Shown piece by piece: positions 44,895 to 53,814 of a stretch of 60,908 nt of DNA (within the stretch, counting starts at the first letter, position 1; each line of letters starts with the position of its first letter). Under the pieces are notes generated by a model. That model was not told the DNA's origin, did no database searches, and saw only the letters and a list, made by a program, of their open reading frames with translations. The DNA comes from an uncultured Pelagibacteraceae bacterium. Its GTDB lineage: Bacteria > Pseudomonadota > Alphaproteobacteria > Pelagibacterales > Pelagibacteraceae. Made by a program: the position numbers and the translations under genes. Where the stretch lies: assembly GCA_902611145.1 (NCBI GenBank), contig CACLYO010000007.1, forward strand, positions 1 through 60,908. The letters are read 5' to 3'.

Positions 44895-45710
44895 TTATAA
44901 TTTTAAATTAATTTTTTTTATTTCTGAAACTGGGCCAGTCATAAGAATATTATCGTTTTTATCTATTTCTATATTCAAGATACCTTCACTAAATTTAATG
45001 TTGACTTTATTATTAACTAAATTCTTCTTAAAAGCCGCAACAGCTGATGCACATGCTGCTGTCCCGCAAGCTTTAGTAAGTCCAGCTCCTCTTTCCCAAA
45101 CATTAACTGTTATATTGTTTTCATTTACAACTTCAGCAAATGTTACATTTATTTTTTCGGGAAATAGATTGTGGTTTTCAATTTTAGGACCTATCATCTT
45201 TAAATCAAACTCAAAACAATTTTTAACGAAAAAAATAATGTGTGGATTCCCTATGTTAACACAAAATCCACCAGCAAATGTTTTATTATTTATGTCTAAA
45301 GTTATATCAGCAGGATTTATTGTCTTTGATAACGGAATATCCTCAAAACTAAATAAAGGTTTTCCCATTTCAAGTTCTACTTGTAAATTTCCAATTATTT
45401 TTGCATTTAGTATTCTATTATTAGTTTTTAATTTTATTTCTTTAGTATTTAAATTTTTACCTAAAAGATAAGCTACGCATCTAGAACCGTTTCCACATGC
45501 GCTTACTTCATTTCCATCAGAGTTAAAAATTTTTATAGGAAAAGAATTTTCATTTTTTTTATCGATAAAGATTATTTGATCAAAGCCAATATTAGATCTA
45601 TTTCCTAATTCAATAATTTTTTCCTTCGTTAAATTAATTGAATTTTCTCGTCTGTCGATGATGATAAAATCGTTACCCAAACCATCCATTTTGTAAGCTT
45701 TAAATTCCAT
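44895..45710 (-). CDS. dapF: Diaminopimelate epimerase
   Basis: Converts LL- to meso-diaminopimelate for lysine and peptidoglycan. The two catalytic Cys are seen in SACGNGSRC (about residue 73) and KACGTAACASA (about 215), with KMDGLGNDFIII at the start and GFDQIIFID. Length (271) is standard. It is the first gene of the dapF-ftsY transcript, whose promoter must lie in the 157-bp gap to ffh. Confidence 0.96.
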   Translation of the reverse strand: MEFKAYKMDGLGNDFIIIDRRENSINLTKEKIIELGNRSNIGFDQIIFIDKKNENSFPIKIFNSDGNEVSACGNGSRCVAYLLGKNLNTKEIKLKTNNRILNAKIIGNLQVELEMGKPLFSFEDIPLSKTINPADITLDINNKTFAGGFCVNIGNPHIIFFVKNCFEFDLKMIGPKIENHNLFPEKINVTFAEVVNENNITVNVWERGAGLTKACGTAACASAVAAFKKNLVNNKVNIKFSEGILNIEIDKNDNILMTGPVSEIKKINLKL

Positions 45711-45732
45711 ATATTTATACTTAACTTATTTA

Positions 45733-45760
45733 TTGACTTTTTGAACCTCTATTATATTTT
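45733..45760 (+). promoter_or_regulatory. Candidate promoter of the ffh operon
   Basis: TTGACT (45733-45738, five of six consensus bases) and TATTTT (45755-45760) with a 16-bp spacer lie just before the GC-rich, folded leader of ffh. The -35 box is strong and the -10 weak. The predicted start near 45767 would put the whole folded leader in the mRNA. Confidence 0.45.
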
Positions 45761-45767
45761 ATCGCCA

Positions 45768-45867
45768 CTTCCGCAAAATCAGCAATTTGCGGTGTCTTTG
45801 GAAACAAAGAGATCGACACCAGTCAGCGAGGGTTCGCCCACTGGTGCGATGGCTGCTGGATGAAAAT
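45768..45867 (+). promoter_or_regulatory. Structured 5' leader of ffh (ffh RNA motif)
   Basis: A GC-rich 100-nt leader in an AT-rich genome. Stem 1 pairs CCGCAAA (45771-45777) with TTTGCGG (45786-45792). TGTC (45793-45796) pairs with GACA (45815-45818) around a TTTG-GAAA-CAAA tetraloop hairpin. CCAGT (45819-45823) pairs with ACTGG (45840-45844), enclosing GGG-TTCG-CCC. Alternatively CCAG plus CAGC (45819-45827) pairs with GCTGCTGG (45852-45859), just ahead of the ATG at 45868. A structured element preceding ffh has been described in Pelagibacter by comparative metagenomics, as I recall. It is not SRP RNA, since the conserved domain IV with GGAA tetraloop and AGCAG asymmetric loop is missing. 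Confidence 0.75.
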
Positions 45868-47226
45868 ATGTTTGAAAATTTGACAAATAAATTTGAAGAA
45901 GTTTTTTCTTCTCTAAAAAAAGCACCATCACTTGATGAAAAGCAAGTTGATGAAGGACTAAGAGGTATTAGACAAGCTCTTTTAGAAGCAGATGTCTCAT
46001 TAGATGTTGCAAAACAATTTATCGAAAATGTTAAACCAAAAGCTTTAGGCCAAGAAATAATAAGATCTACTTCACCAGGCCAAATGGTGGTTAAAATTGT
46101 TTACGATGAATTAGTAAAATTACTTGGTGAAAAAAATGAAGATATAAATTTAAATGCGGTTCCACCTGTTCCTATGATGTTGGTAGGACTTCAGGGTTCA
46201 GGAAAAACAACTACAACTGCAAAATTAGGAAAATTTTTAGAGAAAAATAAAAAAAAGAAAATTATGATGGTTAGTCTTGACGTTTATAGGCCAGCCGCTC
46301 AAGAACAACTTAAAACACTTGGCGAGCAAAATAACATTTTAACATTACCAATAATTGAAGGACAATTACCACAAGATATTTGTAGAAGAGCAATTAGTGC
46401 AGCAAATCTTAATGGAGCAGAAATAATTTTATTTGATACTGCAGGAAGAACTCAAATTGATCTTCAAATGATGAGTGAAATTAAACAAATAGAAGATATA
46501 ATTAAACCAACTGAAACTTTTTTAGTAGCAGACTCTCTTACAGGTCAAGTTGCTGCAGAAGTAGCAAAAGAATTCAAAAATACGGTTAACCTTTCAGGAA
46601 TTATTTTAACTAGAGCTGATGGTGATGCAAGGGGTGGCGCTGCTGTTAGTATGAAATATGTTTCAAATGTTCCTATTAAATTTTTAGGTATTGGAGAAAA
46701 AATTGAGAATCTAGAAGTTTTCCATCCAGACAGAATTGCAAATAGAATTTTAGGTATGGGGGACATCGTAACCCTAGTAGAAAAAGCAACAGAAGATTTA
46801 GATGAAGAAAAATTAAAAAAAACAGAAGAAAATTTAAAAAAAGGACAATTTTCTTTAGAGGATTATTTATCTCAATTGCGACAAATGAAAAAAATGGGGG
46901 GAATAGAAGGAGTCATGTCATTTTTGCCTGGCGTTTCAAAAATAAAATCACAAATGGACAGTGCAGGAGTGGATGAAAAAATTATTATAGAAAATGAGGC
47001 TGTAATTTTATCTATGACAAAAAAAGAAAGACAAAATCCAAAAATCATAGATGGCTCAAGAAAAAAAAGAATTGCTAATGGCTCTGGTACAAATATTGCC
47101 ACTATCAATAAATTGTTAAAACAATTTAAAATGATGTCTGAAATGATGAAAAAGATGTCGAAAGGAAATATGAAAGGAATGGCAGACAAAGGAATCCCGC
47201 CAGAACTTTTTAATCAATTAAAATAA
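45868..47226 (+). CDS. ffh: Signal recognition particle protein Ffh
   Basis: SRP54-family GTPase that binds SRP RNA and signal peptides. I start at 45868 (MFENLTNKFEEVF, 452 aa), because an upstream in-frame ATG at 45787 lies inside the folded leader. The N domain, the G domain (GLQGSGKTTTTAKLGKFL, DTAGRTQIDLQMM, LTRADGDARGGAA, FLGIGEKIENLE) and the Met-rich M domain with MMSEMMKKMSKGNMKGM are complete. ffh, rpsP, trmD and rplS follow with small gaps and are probably one transcript, coupling targeting with ribosome synthesis. The likely partner FtsY is encoded 1 kb away, divergently. Confidence 0.97.
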   Translation: MFENLTNKFEEVFSSLKKAPSLDEKQVDEGLRGIRQALLEADVSLDVAKQFIENVKPKALGQEIIRSTSPGQMVVKIVYDELVKLLGEKNEDINLNAVPPVPMMLVGLQGSGKTTTTAKLGKFLEKNKKKKIMMVSLDVYRPAAQEQLKTLGEQNNILTLPIIEGQLPQDICRRAISAANLNGAEIILFDTAGRTQIDLQMMSEIKQIEDIIKPTETFLVADSLTGQVAAEVAKEFKNTVNLSGIILTRADGDARGGAAVSMKYVSNVPIKFLGIGEKIENLEVFHPDRIANRILGMGDIVTLVEKATEDLDEEKLKKTEENLKKGQFSLEDYLSQLRQMKKMGGIEGVMSFLPGVSKIKSQMDSAGVDEKIIIENEAVILSMTKKERQNPKIIDGSRKKRIANGSGTNIATINKLLKQFKMMSEMMKKMSKGNMKGMADKGIPPELFNQLK

Positions 47227-47240
47227 AAAAAAGGAGAAAA

Positions 47241-47666
47241 ATGTTAAAACTTAGACTATCAATGGGAGGAACAAAAAAAAGGCCAGTATACAAAATAGTA
47301 GTAGCTGACAGTAGATTTGCAAGGGATGGAAGATTTATTGAAAAATTAGGTTTTTTTAACCCTCTATTACCAAAAGAAAAAAAAGAAAGAATTGGTTTAC
47401 AACCAGAAAGAATTAAATATTGGTTAGGCCAAGGAGCGCAACCAACACTTCGTGTGGCAAGAATACTTGGAGAAAATCAATTAATGCCAATGCCAGAAAA
47501 AGGAAATAATCCATTAAAAGCTATTCCAAAAAAAGATAGAAAGAAAGAAGCTAAAGATGAAGCTCCTAAGGCAGAAGAGAAAAAAGCTGATGCACCAAAA
47601 GAAGCTCCTAAGGCAGAAGAGAAAAAAGCTAAAGATGAAGCTCCTAAGGCAGAAGAGAAAAAATAA
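47241..47666 (+). CDS. rpsP: Ribosomal protein S16 with repetitive C-terminal tail
   Basis: The S16 core occupies residues 1 to about 85: MLKLRLSMGGTKKRPVYKIVVADSR-type start, GFFNPL and the tail of the core near KYWLGQGAQPT. Usual length is 80-90 residues; here it is 141. The excess is a low-complexity Lys/Glu/Ala/Pro tail with three copies of APKAEEKK. It is preceded by a purine-rich AAAAAGGAG ribosome site. A similar tail is found on L19 two genes downstream. Confidence 0.96.
   Translation: MLKLRLSMGGTKKRPVYKIVVADSRFARDGRFIEKLGFFNPLLPKEKKERIGLQPERIKYWLGQGAQPTLRVARILGENQLMPMPEKGNNPLKAIPKKDRKKEAKDEAPKAEEKKADAPKEAPKAEEKKAKDEAPKAEEKK
47559..47663 (+). repeat. Three direct copies of a ~30-bp coding repeat in rpsP
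   Basis: The stretch GAAGCTCCTAAGGCAGAAGA followed by GAAAAAA occurs at 47559, 47601 and 47637 with near-perfect identity, separated by 12 and 6 bases. It encodes EAPKAEEKK units. The high DNA identity, not only protein identity, points to recent slippage or unequal recombination inside the gene. It is not a CRISPR array: copies are in frame and spacers are coding. Confidence 0.85.
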
Positions 47667-47668
47667 AT

Positions 47669-48358
47669 ATGTTTGTTGCTACTGTTTTCACTCTCTACCC
47701 AGATTTATTTCCAGGACCTTTTAGTGAAGGCTTATATGGAAAGGCATTAGAAAAAAAAATATGGAATTTACAAAAAGTAAACTTAAGAGATTATGCAGAA
47801 GACAAACATAAAACTGTTGATGATACGCCGTATGGTGGTGGATCAGGTATGTTAATTAAGCCAGATGTGATTGGTAATGCATTGGATAAAAATACTAAGA
47901 AAGGTGAAAAAATAATATTTTTAACACCAAGAGGAAAAGTATTTAATCATGAATGTGCTAAAAAATTTTCACAAGAAAAAATCATAAATATAATTTGTGG
48001 ACACTTTGAGGGAATTGATCAAAGAGTTATAGACTCAAGAAATATTGAGGAAATTAGTATTGGTGATTTTGTTTTATCTGGTGGTGAAACAGCATCTTAC
48101 GTTTTCTTAGACGCGATTTTAAGATTAATTCCAGGAGTTATTGGTAATGAAAATTCAGTTGCAGAAGAAAGCTTTGAAAATGGACTTTTAGAGTATCCTC
48201 AATACACAAAACCTCAAATTTGGGAGAAAAAAAGTGTTCCCAATGTCCTTTTGTCAGGAGATCATGCTAAAATTAAAGACTGGCGTTTACTGCAATCTGA
48301 GGCTATAACACGCGACCGAAGGCCAGATTTATGGCAAAAATATAATAAAAAAAATTAA
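47669..48358 (+). CDS. trmD: tRNA (guanine-N1)-methyltransferase TrmD
   Basis: Methylates G37 of tRNAs reading CNN codons and prevents frameshifting. The 229-residue SPOUT enzyme shows [39 protein letters not shown], the trefoil-knot SAM loop [22 protein letters not shown] and [11 protein letters not shown]. The catalytic Asp of the C-terminal lobe lies near [17 protein letters not shown]. It starts 2 bp after rpsP stops and ends 1-16 bp before rplS. Confidence 0.97.
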   Translation: MFVATVFTLYPDLFPGPFSEGLYGKALEKKIWNLQKVNLRDYAEDKHKTVDDTPYGGGSGMLIKPDVIGNALDKNTKKGEKIIFLTPRGKVFNHECAKKFSQEKIINIICGHFEGIDQRVIDSRNIEEISIGDFVLSGGETASYVFLDAILRLIPGVIGNENSVAEESFENGLLEYPQYTKPQIWEKKSVPNVLLSGDHAKIKDWRLLQSEAITRDRRPDLWQKYNKKN

Positions 48359-48374
48359 TTTGACTAACTTAAAA

Positions 48375-48899
48375 ATGAAAACAATTGAAGAAATTAATCA
48401 GGCTAATGTTAAAAAAATAGCTGCTGAAAAAAAACTGCCAAATTTTTCTACAGGAGATATTGTTAAAGTTGGCGTCAGAATCACTGAAGGAAAAAGGGAT
48501 AGAATTCAGTACTTTGAAGGAGTTTGTATTGCAAAAAAAAATAGAGATATAAATTCATCTTTTACGGTTAGAAAAATATCTTTTGGAGAGGGAGTTGAAA
48601 GAACATTTGCACTTTATAGTTCAATAGTTGACTCAATAAAGGTTATAAGATCAGGTAAAGTAAGAAAAGCTAAACTTTATTATTTAAGAGATAGAACTGG
48701 TAAATCAGCAAGAATTGCTGAAAAAATAAAAAAGAAAATTGGTATTGATATAGATACTAAACCAGAACAAGTTAATGAAGAAAATGTTGCTCCTCCTGTA
48801 GTAGAGAAAGCAACTACTGAAGCTCCAAAAGCTGAGGTTCCAAAAACTGAAGCTCCAAAAGCTGAAGAAAAAAAAGAAAGTTCAAAAAAGAAAAAATAA
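48375..48899 (+). CDS. rplS: Ribosomal protein L19 with Ala/Pro/Lys-rich tail
   Basis: L19 core (about residues 1-115): [51 protein letters not shown] and [16 protein letters not shown], all family signatures. The start is set at the ATG at 48375, as the TTG at 48360 adds five non-family residues. After about residue 120 comes a low-complexity extension ([24 protein letters not shown]), making 174 residues where about 115-120 is usual. It closes the ffh-rpsP-trmD-rplS group; leuC follows after 11 bp. Confidence 0.96.
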   Translation: MKTIEEINQANVKKIAAEKKLPNFSTGDIVKVGVRITEGKRDRIQYFEGVCIAKKNRDINSSFTVRKISFGEGVERTFALYSSIVDSIKVIRSGKVRKAKLYYLRDRTGKSARIAEKIKKKIGIDIDTKPEQVNEENVAPPVVEKATTEAPKAEVPKTEAPKAEEKKESSKKKK

Positions 48900-48910
48900 T
48901 TTTTTTCTAA

Positions 48911-50314
48911 ATGCCTCAAACAATATACGATAAAATATGGAATGAACATCTTGTTCACCAACAAAGCGATGGTACATCATTACTTTTTGTTGATAGACAC
49001 TTAATTCACGAAGTTACAAGTCCACAAGCTTTTGAGGGTTTAAGAAATTCAAACAGAAAAGTTAGACAACCAAAACTAACATTAGCTGTAGCAGATCACA
49101 ATGTGCCTACAACTGATAGATCTAAAGGAATTTCTGACAAGGAGTCAAAACTACAAGTAGATACATTAGAAAAAAATTGTAAAGAATTTGGAGTACAATT
49201 ATTTGGTATGAATGATAAACGTCAAGGTATTGTTCATATAATTGGACCTGAGCAAGGATTTACTCAACCTGGAACAATTATAGTTTGTGGAGATAGTCAC
49301 ACTGCAACTCACGGAGCTTTTGGTTCATTAGCTTTTGGAATTGGAACATCAGAGGTTGAGCATGTATTAGCAACTCAAACATTAGTTCAAAAAAAATCTA
49401 AAAATTTTAGAATTAATGTTAAAGGAAAACTTGCTGTTGGAGTAACATCTAAAGATGTAATATTACAAATAATTGGAAAAATAGGAACAGCTGGTGGAAC
49501 TGGATATGTAATTGAGTATGCTGGAAATGTAATATCTTCATTAAGTGTCGAACAAAGAATGACAATTTGCAATATGACAATCGAAGGTGGTGCAAGAGCA
49601 GGTCTAATTCAGCCAGATGAAAAAATTTTTAAATATTTAAAAGATAAACCAATGTCCCCAAAAAAAGATAATTGGGATAAAGCCATGGATTATTGGAGTA
49701 GTTTAAAATCTGATAACGATGCAATTTTTGATAAGGAAATAACCTTAGATGGAAAAGATATTTTGCCTATGGTTACATGGGGAACGTCACCTCAAGATGT
49801 TGTTTCAATAGATGGAAAAGTTCCAAATCCAAAAGATGAGACAAATGAAGATAAAAAAAATTCAATTGAAAGATCTTTAAAATATATGGGCTTAAAACCA
49901 GATACTGCTATTAAAGAAATAAAAATAGATAAAGTATTTATAGGAAGCTGTACAAATGGAAGAATTGAAGATTTAAGGGATGCAGCAAAAATTTTAAAAA
50001 ATAGAAAAGTAGCTAACCATGTTTATGCAATGGTTGTGCCTGGTTCTGGTTTAGTTAAAGAACAGGCTGAACAAGAAGGATTAGATAAAATATTTAAAGA
50101 CTCAGGTTTTGATTGGAGAGAACCAGGCTGCTCCATGTGTTTAGCAATGAACGCGGATAAATTAAAACCTGAAGAAAGATGTGCATCGACTTCAAATAGA
50201 AATTTTGAAGGTCGACAAGGAAGAGGTGGAAGAACACATTTAGTGAGCCCAGGAATGGCTGCAGCTGCAGCTATATCAGGAACATTAGACGATGTTAGAA
50301 AGTACAGAAATTAA
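48911..50314 (+). CDS. leuC: 3-isopropylmalate dehydratase large subunit
   Basis: Isomerises 2- to 3-isopropylmalate with LeuD using a 4Fe-4S cluster. The 467-residue protein contains [29 protein letters not shown] (cluster Cys not in this segment), [16 protein letters not shown] and [11 protein letters not shown], in which the three cluster Cys lie. Length is standard. It starts 11 bp after rplS and abuts leuD directly. Confidence 0.97.
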   Translation: MPQTIYDKIWNEHLVHQQSDGTSLLFVDRHLIHEVTSPQAFEGLRNSNRKVRQPKLTLAVADHNVPTTDRSKGISDKESKLQVDTLEKNCKEFGVQLFGMNDKRQGIVHIIGPEQGFTQPGTIIVCGDSHTATHGAFGSLAFGIGTSEVEHVLATQTLVQKKSKNFRINVKGKLAVGVTSKDVILQIIGKIGTAGGTGYVIEYAGNVISSLSVEQRMTICNMTIEGGARAGLIQPDEKIFKYLKDKPMSPKKDNWDKAMDYWSSLKSDNDAIFDKEITLDGKDILPMVTWGTSPQDVVSIDGKVPNPKDETNEDKKNSIERSLKYMGLKPDTAIKEIKIDKVFIGSCTNGRIEDLRDAAKILKNRKVANHVYAMVVPGSGLVKEQAEQEGLDKIFKDSGFDWREPGCSMCLAMNADKLKPEERCASTSNRNFEGRQGRGGRTHLVSPGMAAAAAISGTLDDVRKYRN

Positions 50315-50926
50315 ATGAAAAAATTTACAACATTAAAGAGTATTCCAGCTTATCTTCCAATAGTTAATGTTGATACGGATATGATAATTCCAAAACAATT
50401 TTTAAAAACAATAAAAAGAACTGGCTTAGGTAAAAATCTTTTTTTTGAAATGAGATATGATGAAAATGGAAAAAAAATTGGAGATTTTATTTTAAATAAA
50501 GAACCATTTGATAAATCAAATATTTTAATAACAGGAAAAAATTTTGGTTGTGGATCTTCAAGAGAACATGCGCCTTGGGCTCTTTTAGATTTTGGCATTA
50601 CTTGTGTTATTAGTCAAAGTTATGCAGATATATTTTATAATAATTGTTTTAAAAATGGAATTTTGCCAATAACTATTTCAGAAGAAGAAATAAAAGAGTT
50701 ATCTGAGTATTCAACAAGAAAGGAAGAGATAAGCATAATATTAGAAGATCAAAAGATATTATTTGGAAACAAAGAAATAAAATTTGAAATTGATCAGTTT
50801 AAAAAAAAATGTTTAACGGAAGGTTTAGATGATATTGCTTTATCACTTGAACAAAAAAATAAAATTGAAACATTTGAAATTAATTTAAAGTCAAATAAAC
50901 CATGGATTTTTAATGATCAAAGTTAA
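50315..50926 (+). CDS. leuD: 3-isopropylmalate dehydratase small subunit
   Basis: The 203-residue swivel-domain partner of LeuC. It contains [12 protein letters not shown] at the start and [22 protein letters not shown] around residues 73-94, then [19 protein letters not shown], all family-defining. It follows leuC without gap and overlaps leuB by 14 bp. Confidence 0.97.
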   Translation: MKKFTTLKSIPAYLPIVNVDTDMIIPKQFLKTIKRTGLGKNLFFEMRYDENGKKIGDFILNKEPFDKSNILITGKNFGCGSSREHAPWALLDFGITCVISQSYADIFYNNCFKNGILPITISEEEIKELSEYSTRKEEISIILEDQKILFGNKEIKFEIDQFKKKCLTEGLDDIALSLEQKNKIETFEINLKSNKPWIFNDQS

Positions 50927-52019
50927 AAAAAGAAAAATATTACTTTTACCTGGTGATGGAATTGGGCCTGAAGTTATTAATGAGGTAAGAAAAGTTATTA
51001 ACTGGTTTAATTTAAAACGATCTTTAGATTTTGAAATGGATGAAGATTTGGCAGGGGGAGCATCTTACGATAAACATGGAACTCCAATAACTGATGAAGT
51101 TTTTTATAAAGCTTTAGAAAGTGAAGTGGTGATGTTAGGTGCGGTTGGTGGACCAAAATGGGACAGTCTTGAGTTTTCGAAAAAACCAGAAAGGGCACTA
51201 TTAAAACTAAGAAAAGAATTAAAATTATTTGCGAATTTAAGACCTGCAATATGTTTTAAACAACTAGTTGATGCCTCAACTCTGAAACCTGAAATAGTAT
51301 CTGGTCTTGATATAATGATTGTTAGAGAACTCACAGGAGGAATATATTTTGGTGAACCGAGAGGAATTAAACCTATAGATAATGGTGAAAGAAAAGGTAT
51401 TAATACTCATTCCTATACCAGTAGCGAGATAATTAGGGTGGCAAGAATTGCTTTTGATTTAGCAAAAAAAAGATCTAACAAAGTTACATCATGTGAAAAA
51501 TCAAATGTAATGGAAGCAGGCCAGCTTTGGAAAGAGGAAGTTCAGGCATTACATGAGAAGGAATATAAAGAAGTAGAATTAAATCATATGCTTGCTGACA
51601 ATTGTTCTATGCAATTATTAAGAAATCCTAAGCAGTTTGATGTAATTGTTACAGATAATTTATTTGGTGATATTTTGTCGGATCAAGCATCTATGTTAAC
51701 AGGTTCACTAGGTCTTTTGCCCTCCGCATCACTTGGTGCAAAAAATAAAGATGGTGAAATGAGAGCAATGTATGAGCCTATACATGGATCAGCTCCTGAT
51801 ATTGCTGGAAAAGGATTGGCAAACCCAATTGCAACAATTTTGAGTTTTGCTATGGCATTAAAATACTCCTTAGACTTAGATAAAGAAGCGAGCGATTTAG
51901 AAAATGCAGTTCAAGATGTGCTTAATGATGGCCTAAGAACAAAGGATATAGCTGAAAAAGGGAAAAAAGAAGTATCTACTAAAGAAATGGGAGATGCGAT
52001 TATTTCAAAATTGAAATAA
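50913..52019 (+). CDS. leuB: 3-isopropylmalate dehydrogenase
   Basis: Oxidative decarboxylation of 3-isopropylmalate to 2-oxoisocaproate, the third leucine-specific step. The 368-residue protein shows [53 protein letters not shown] and [15 protein letters not shown]. It overlaps leuD by 14 bp, so translation is coupled; 26 bp separate it from the acyl-CoA dehydrogenase gene of the dmd cluster. leuA is not in this window. Confidence 0.97.
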   Translation: MIKVKKRKILLLPGDGIGPEVINEVRKVINWFNLKRSLDFEMDEDLAGGASYDKHGTPITDEVFYKALESEVVMLGAVGGPKWDSLEFSKKPERALLKLRKELKLFANLRPAICFKQLVDASTLKPEIVSGLDIMIVRELTGGIYFGEPRGIKPIDNGERKGINTHSYTSSEIIRVARIAFDLAKKRSNKVTSCEKSNVMEAGQLWKEEVQALHEKEYKEVELNHMLADNCSMQLLRNPKQFDVIVTDNLFGDILSDQASMLTGSLGLLPSASLGAKNKDGEMRAMYEPIHGSAPDIAGKGLANPIATILSFAMALKYSLDLDKEASDLENAVQDVLNDGLRTKDIAEKGKKEVSTKEMGDAIISKLK

Positions 52020-52045
52020 TTATATAATTCAAATAAAATAAAATT

Positions 52046-53812
52046 ATGCCAACATACAATGCGCCTGTAGAAGATATGCTTTTTCTTTATGATAAGCTTA
52101 GAGATAATAAAAACTATCAAGAAATCGATAGGTATAAAGAAGTAACTACTGATCTTGTAAAAAATATATTAGAAGAAGCAGCTAAAATTAATCAAAATTT
52201 AATTCTTCCACTTGCAAAAGCTGGTGATGAAAATCCTACAGTTTTAGAGAATGGAATAGTCAGAACTCCACCTGGATATAAAGAAGCTTATAAAAAATTT
52301 ATCGATGATGGATGGACTTCACTATCTTGTGATCCAAAGTATGGTGGACAAGGTATGCCAAGAACTGTAAGTGCTTTTTTTGATGAAATGATATCGTCCT
52401 CAAGTCTAGCTTTTAAGTTATATAGTGAATTAACTTTGGGCGCTTACAACTGCATCCATCATCACGCAACTGATGAAATAAAAGATAAGTACCTTCCAAA
52501 AATGGTTGAAGGCAAATGGAGTGGAACTATGTGCTTAACTGAACCAGTATGCGGAACAGACTTGGGATTACTTAAAACAAAAGCTAAAGAACAATCAGAT
52601 GGCACCTATAAAATAACAGGACAAAAAATGTTTATAACATCAGGCGATCATGATTTAACAGAGAATATTATTCATCTAGTAATTGCTAGAGCATCTGATT
52701 CACCTGCAGGAACAAAAGGAATTAGTTTATTTTTAGTTCCAAAATTTATTGTTAAAGAAGATGGAGCAATTGGACCTAGAAATGGAATATCAACAGGTTC
52801 TATAGAAACAAAAATGGGAATAAAAGGCTCAGCCACTTGTGTACTTAATTTTGATGAAGCGACGGGCTATATGATTGGACCAAAAAATAAAGGATTAAGT
52901 CAAATGTTTACAATGATGAATTTAGAAAGAATTGTTGTAGGAATTCAAGGTTTAGGATTATCTGAAATTGCCTACCAAAACTCATTAAATTATGCAAAAG
53001 AAAGGAAGCAAGGAAAAAGTAATAAAAACAATTCTCAGAATGGCGTAGCAGATTTTATTATTGAGCATGCTGATATTAGAAAATCTTTATTAACTATGAA
53101 GTCAATTATTGAAGGTGAGAGAGCTTTATGTTTCTGGCTATCTCAACAAACAGAAGTAAGTTTATATCATAAAGATTCAAAAATTAAGCAAGATGCAACA
53201 GATCTGGTATCATTGATGACGCCAGTTGTTAAATCTTTATTTTCAGACATGGGAATGGAAATAACAAGCGATGCTATGCAAATTTATGGTGGATATGGAT
53301 ATACTAAGGACCAAGGAATTGAACAGTTATATAGAGATAATAGAATCACTCCTATTTATGAAGGCACAAATTCTATTCAAGCAATTGATCTAGTTTTTAG
53401 AAAATTAGTAAACAAGAATGGAGATATAATAGAAAAATATATTAGTATGATGATGAGCGATTTAAATAAAAGTGATAAAAATTTAAAACCATTTATAGAA
53501 AAGTTTAAAATATATATAGAAAAATTAAATATTTTTTCAAAATGGATGAAAGAAAAGATAAAAAATTCAAAAGATGATGCAAATGCTGCCTCAAACGATT
53601 ATCTAAGGGTTTTAGGATATGTTGCAGTCGGATATTCTTGGCTTAAAGTATTAGAGGTTAGTTATAAAGACTATGCTAATAATAAAGGTTTTTATGAAGA
53701 TAAAATACAAACTGCTAATTTTTATTTTAATAGAGTTTTGCCAAGAGTAGAAAGTCATTATTTATCTGCAACTACTGGAAGTAAGTATATAATGGATTTT
53801 AAATTTAACTAA
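52046..53812 (+). CDS. dmdC: Acyl-CoA dehydrogenase, probable DmdC
   Basis: FAD-dependent dehydrogenase of the long ACAD type (588 aa). It shows CLTEPVCGTDLGLLKTKA, FITSGDHDL, MQIYGGYGYTKDQGIEQLYRD, and the catalytic base Glu439 in ITPIYEGTNSIQAIDL. Position directly upstream of a dmdB-like ligase and two genes before dmdA, plus the length, identify it as methylmercaptopropionyl-CoA dehydrogenase, which forms methylthioacryloyl-CoA. General acyl-CoA dehydrogenase activity is the alternative. The ligase gene follows after 2 bp. Confidence 0.85.
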   Translation: MPTYNAPVEDMLFLYDKLRDNKNYQEIDRYKEVTTDLVKNILEEAAKINQNLILPLAKAGDENPTVLENGIVRTPPGYKEAYKKFIDDGWTSLSCDPKYGGQGMPRTVSAFFDEMISSSSLAFKLYSELTLGAYNCIHHHATDEIKDKYLPKMVEGKWSGTMCLTEPVCGTDLGLLKTKAKEQSDGTYKITGQKMFITSGDHDLTENIIHLVIARASDSPAGTKGISLFLVPKFIVKEDGAIGPRNGISTGSIETKMGIKGSATCVLNFDEATGYMIGPKNKGLSQMFTMMNLERIVVGIQGLGLSEIAYQNSLNYAKERKQGKSNKNNSQNGVADFIIEHADIRKSLLTMKSIIEGERALCFWLSQQTEVSLYHKDSKIKQDATDLVSLMTPVVKSLFSDMGMEITSDAMQIYGGYGYTKDQGIEQLYRDNRITPIYEGTNSIQAIDLVFRKLVNKNGDIIEKYISMMMSDLNKSDKNLKPFIEKFKIYIEKLNIFSKWMKEKIKNSKDDANAASNDYLRVLGYVAVGYSWLKVLEVSYKDYANNKGFYEDKIQTANFYFNRVLPRVESHYLSATTGSKYIMDFKFN

Positions 53813-53814
53813 CT

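Noticed and set aside
44998..45471. Open frame of 157 codons on the plus strand opposite dapF
   Set aside because: Antisense to a complete dapF with both catalytic Cys; Ala/Leu/Phe-rich peptide with no recognisable domain.
45787..45867. Upstream ATG for ffh adding 27 residues
   Set aside because: This stretch is a folded, GC-rich leader; the family N-terminus starts at 45868 (MFENLT). The extra peptide is Arg/Trp-rich and not conserved.
45768..45867. SRP RNA (4.5S) gene in front of ffh
   Set aside because: The conserved domain IV with its GGAA tetraloop and internal loops is missing, and the stems do not form the long SRP rod.
46872..47189. Minus-strand frame opposite the ffh M domain
   Set aside because: Hydrophobic peptide is the complement of the Met/Lys-rich M domain; no ribosome site and the sense gene is certain.
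47559..47663. CRISPR-like repeat array
   Set aside because: Three copies only, in frame inside rpsP, with coding 'spacers' of 12 and 6 bp; explained as protein repeats.
48680..48964. Minus-strand frame opposite the rplS tail
   Set aside because: The Ala/Phe/Ser-rich peptide is the complement of the low-complexity tail, not a gene.
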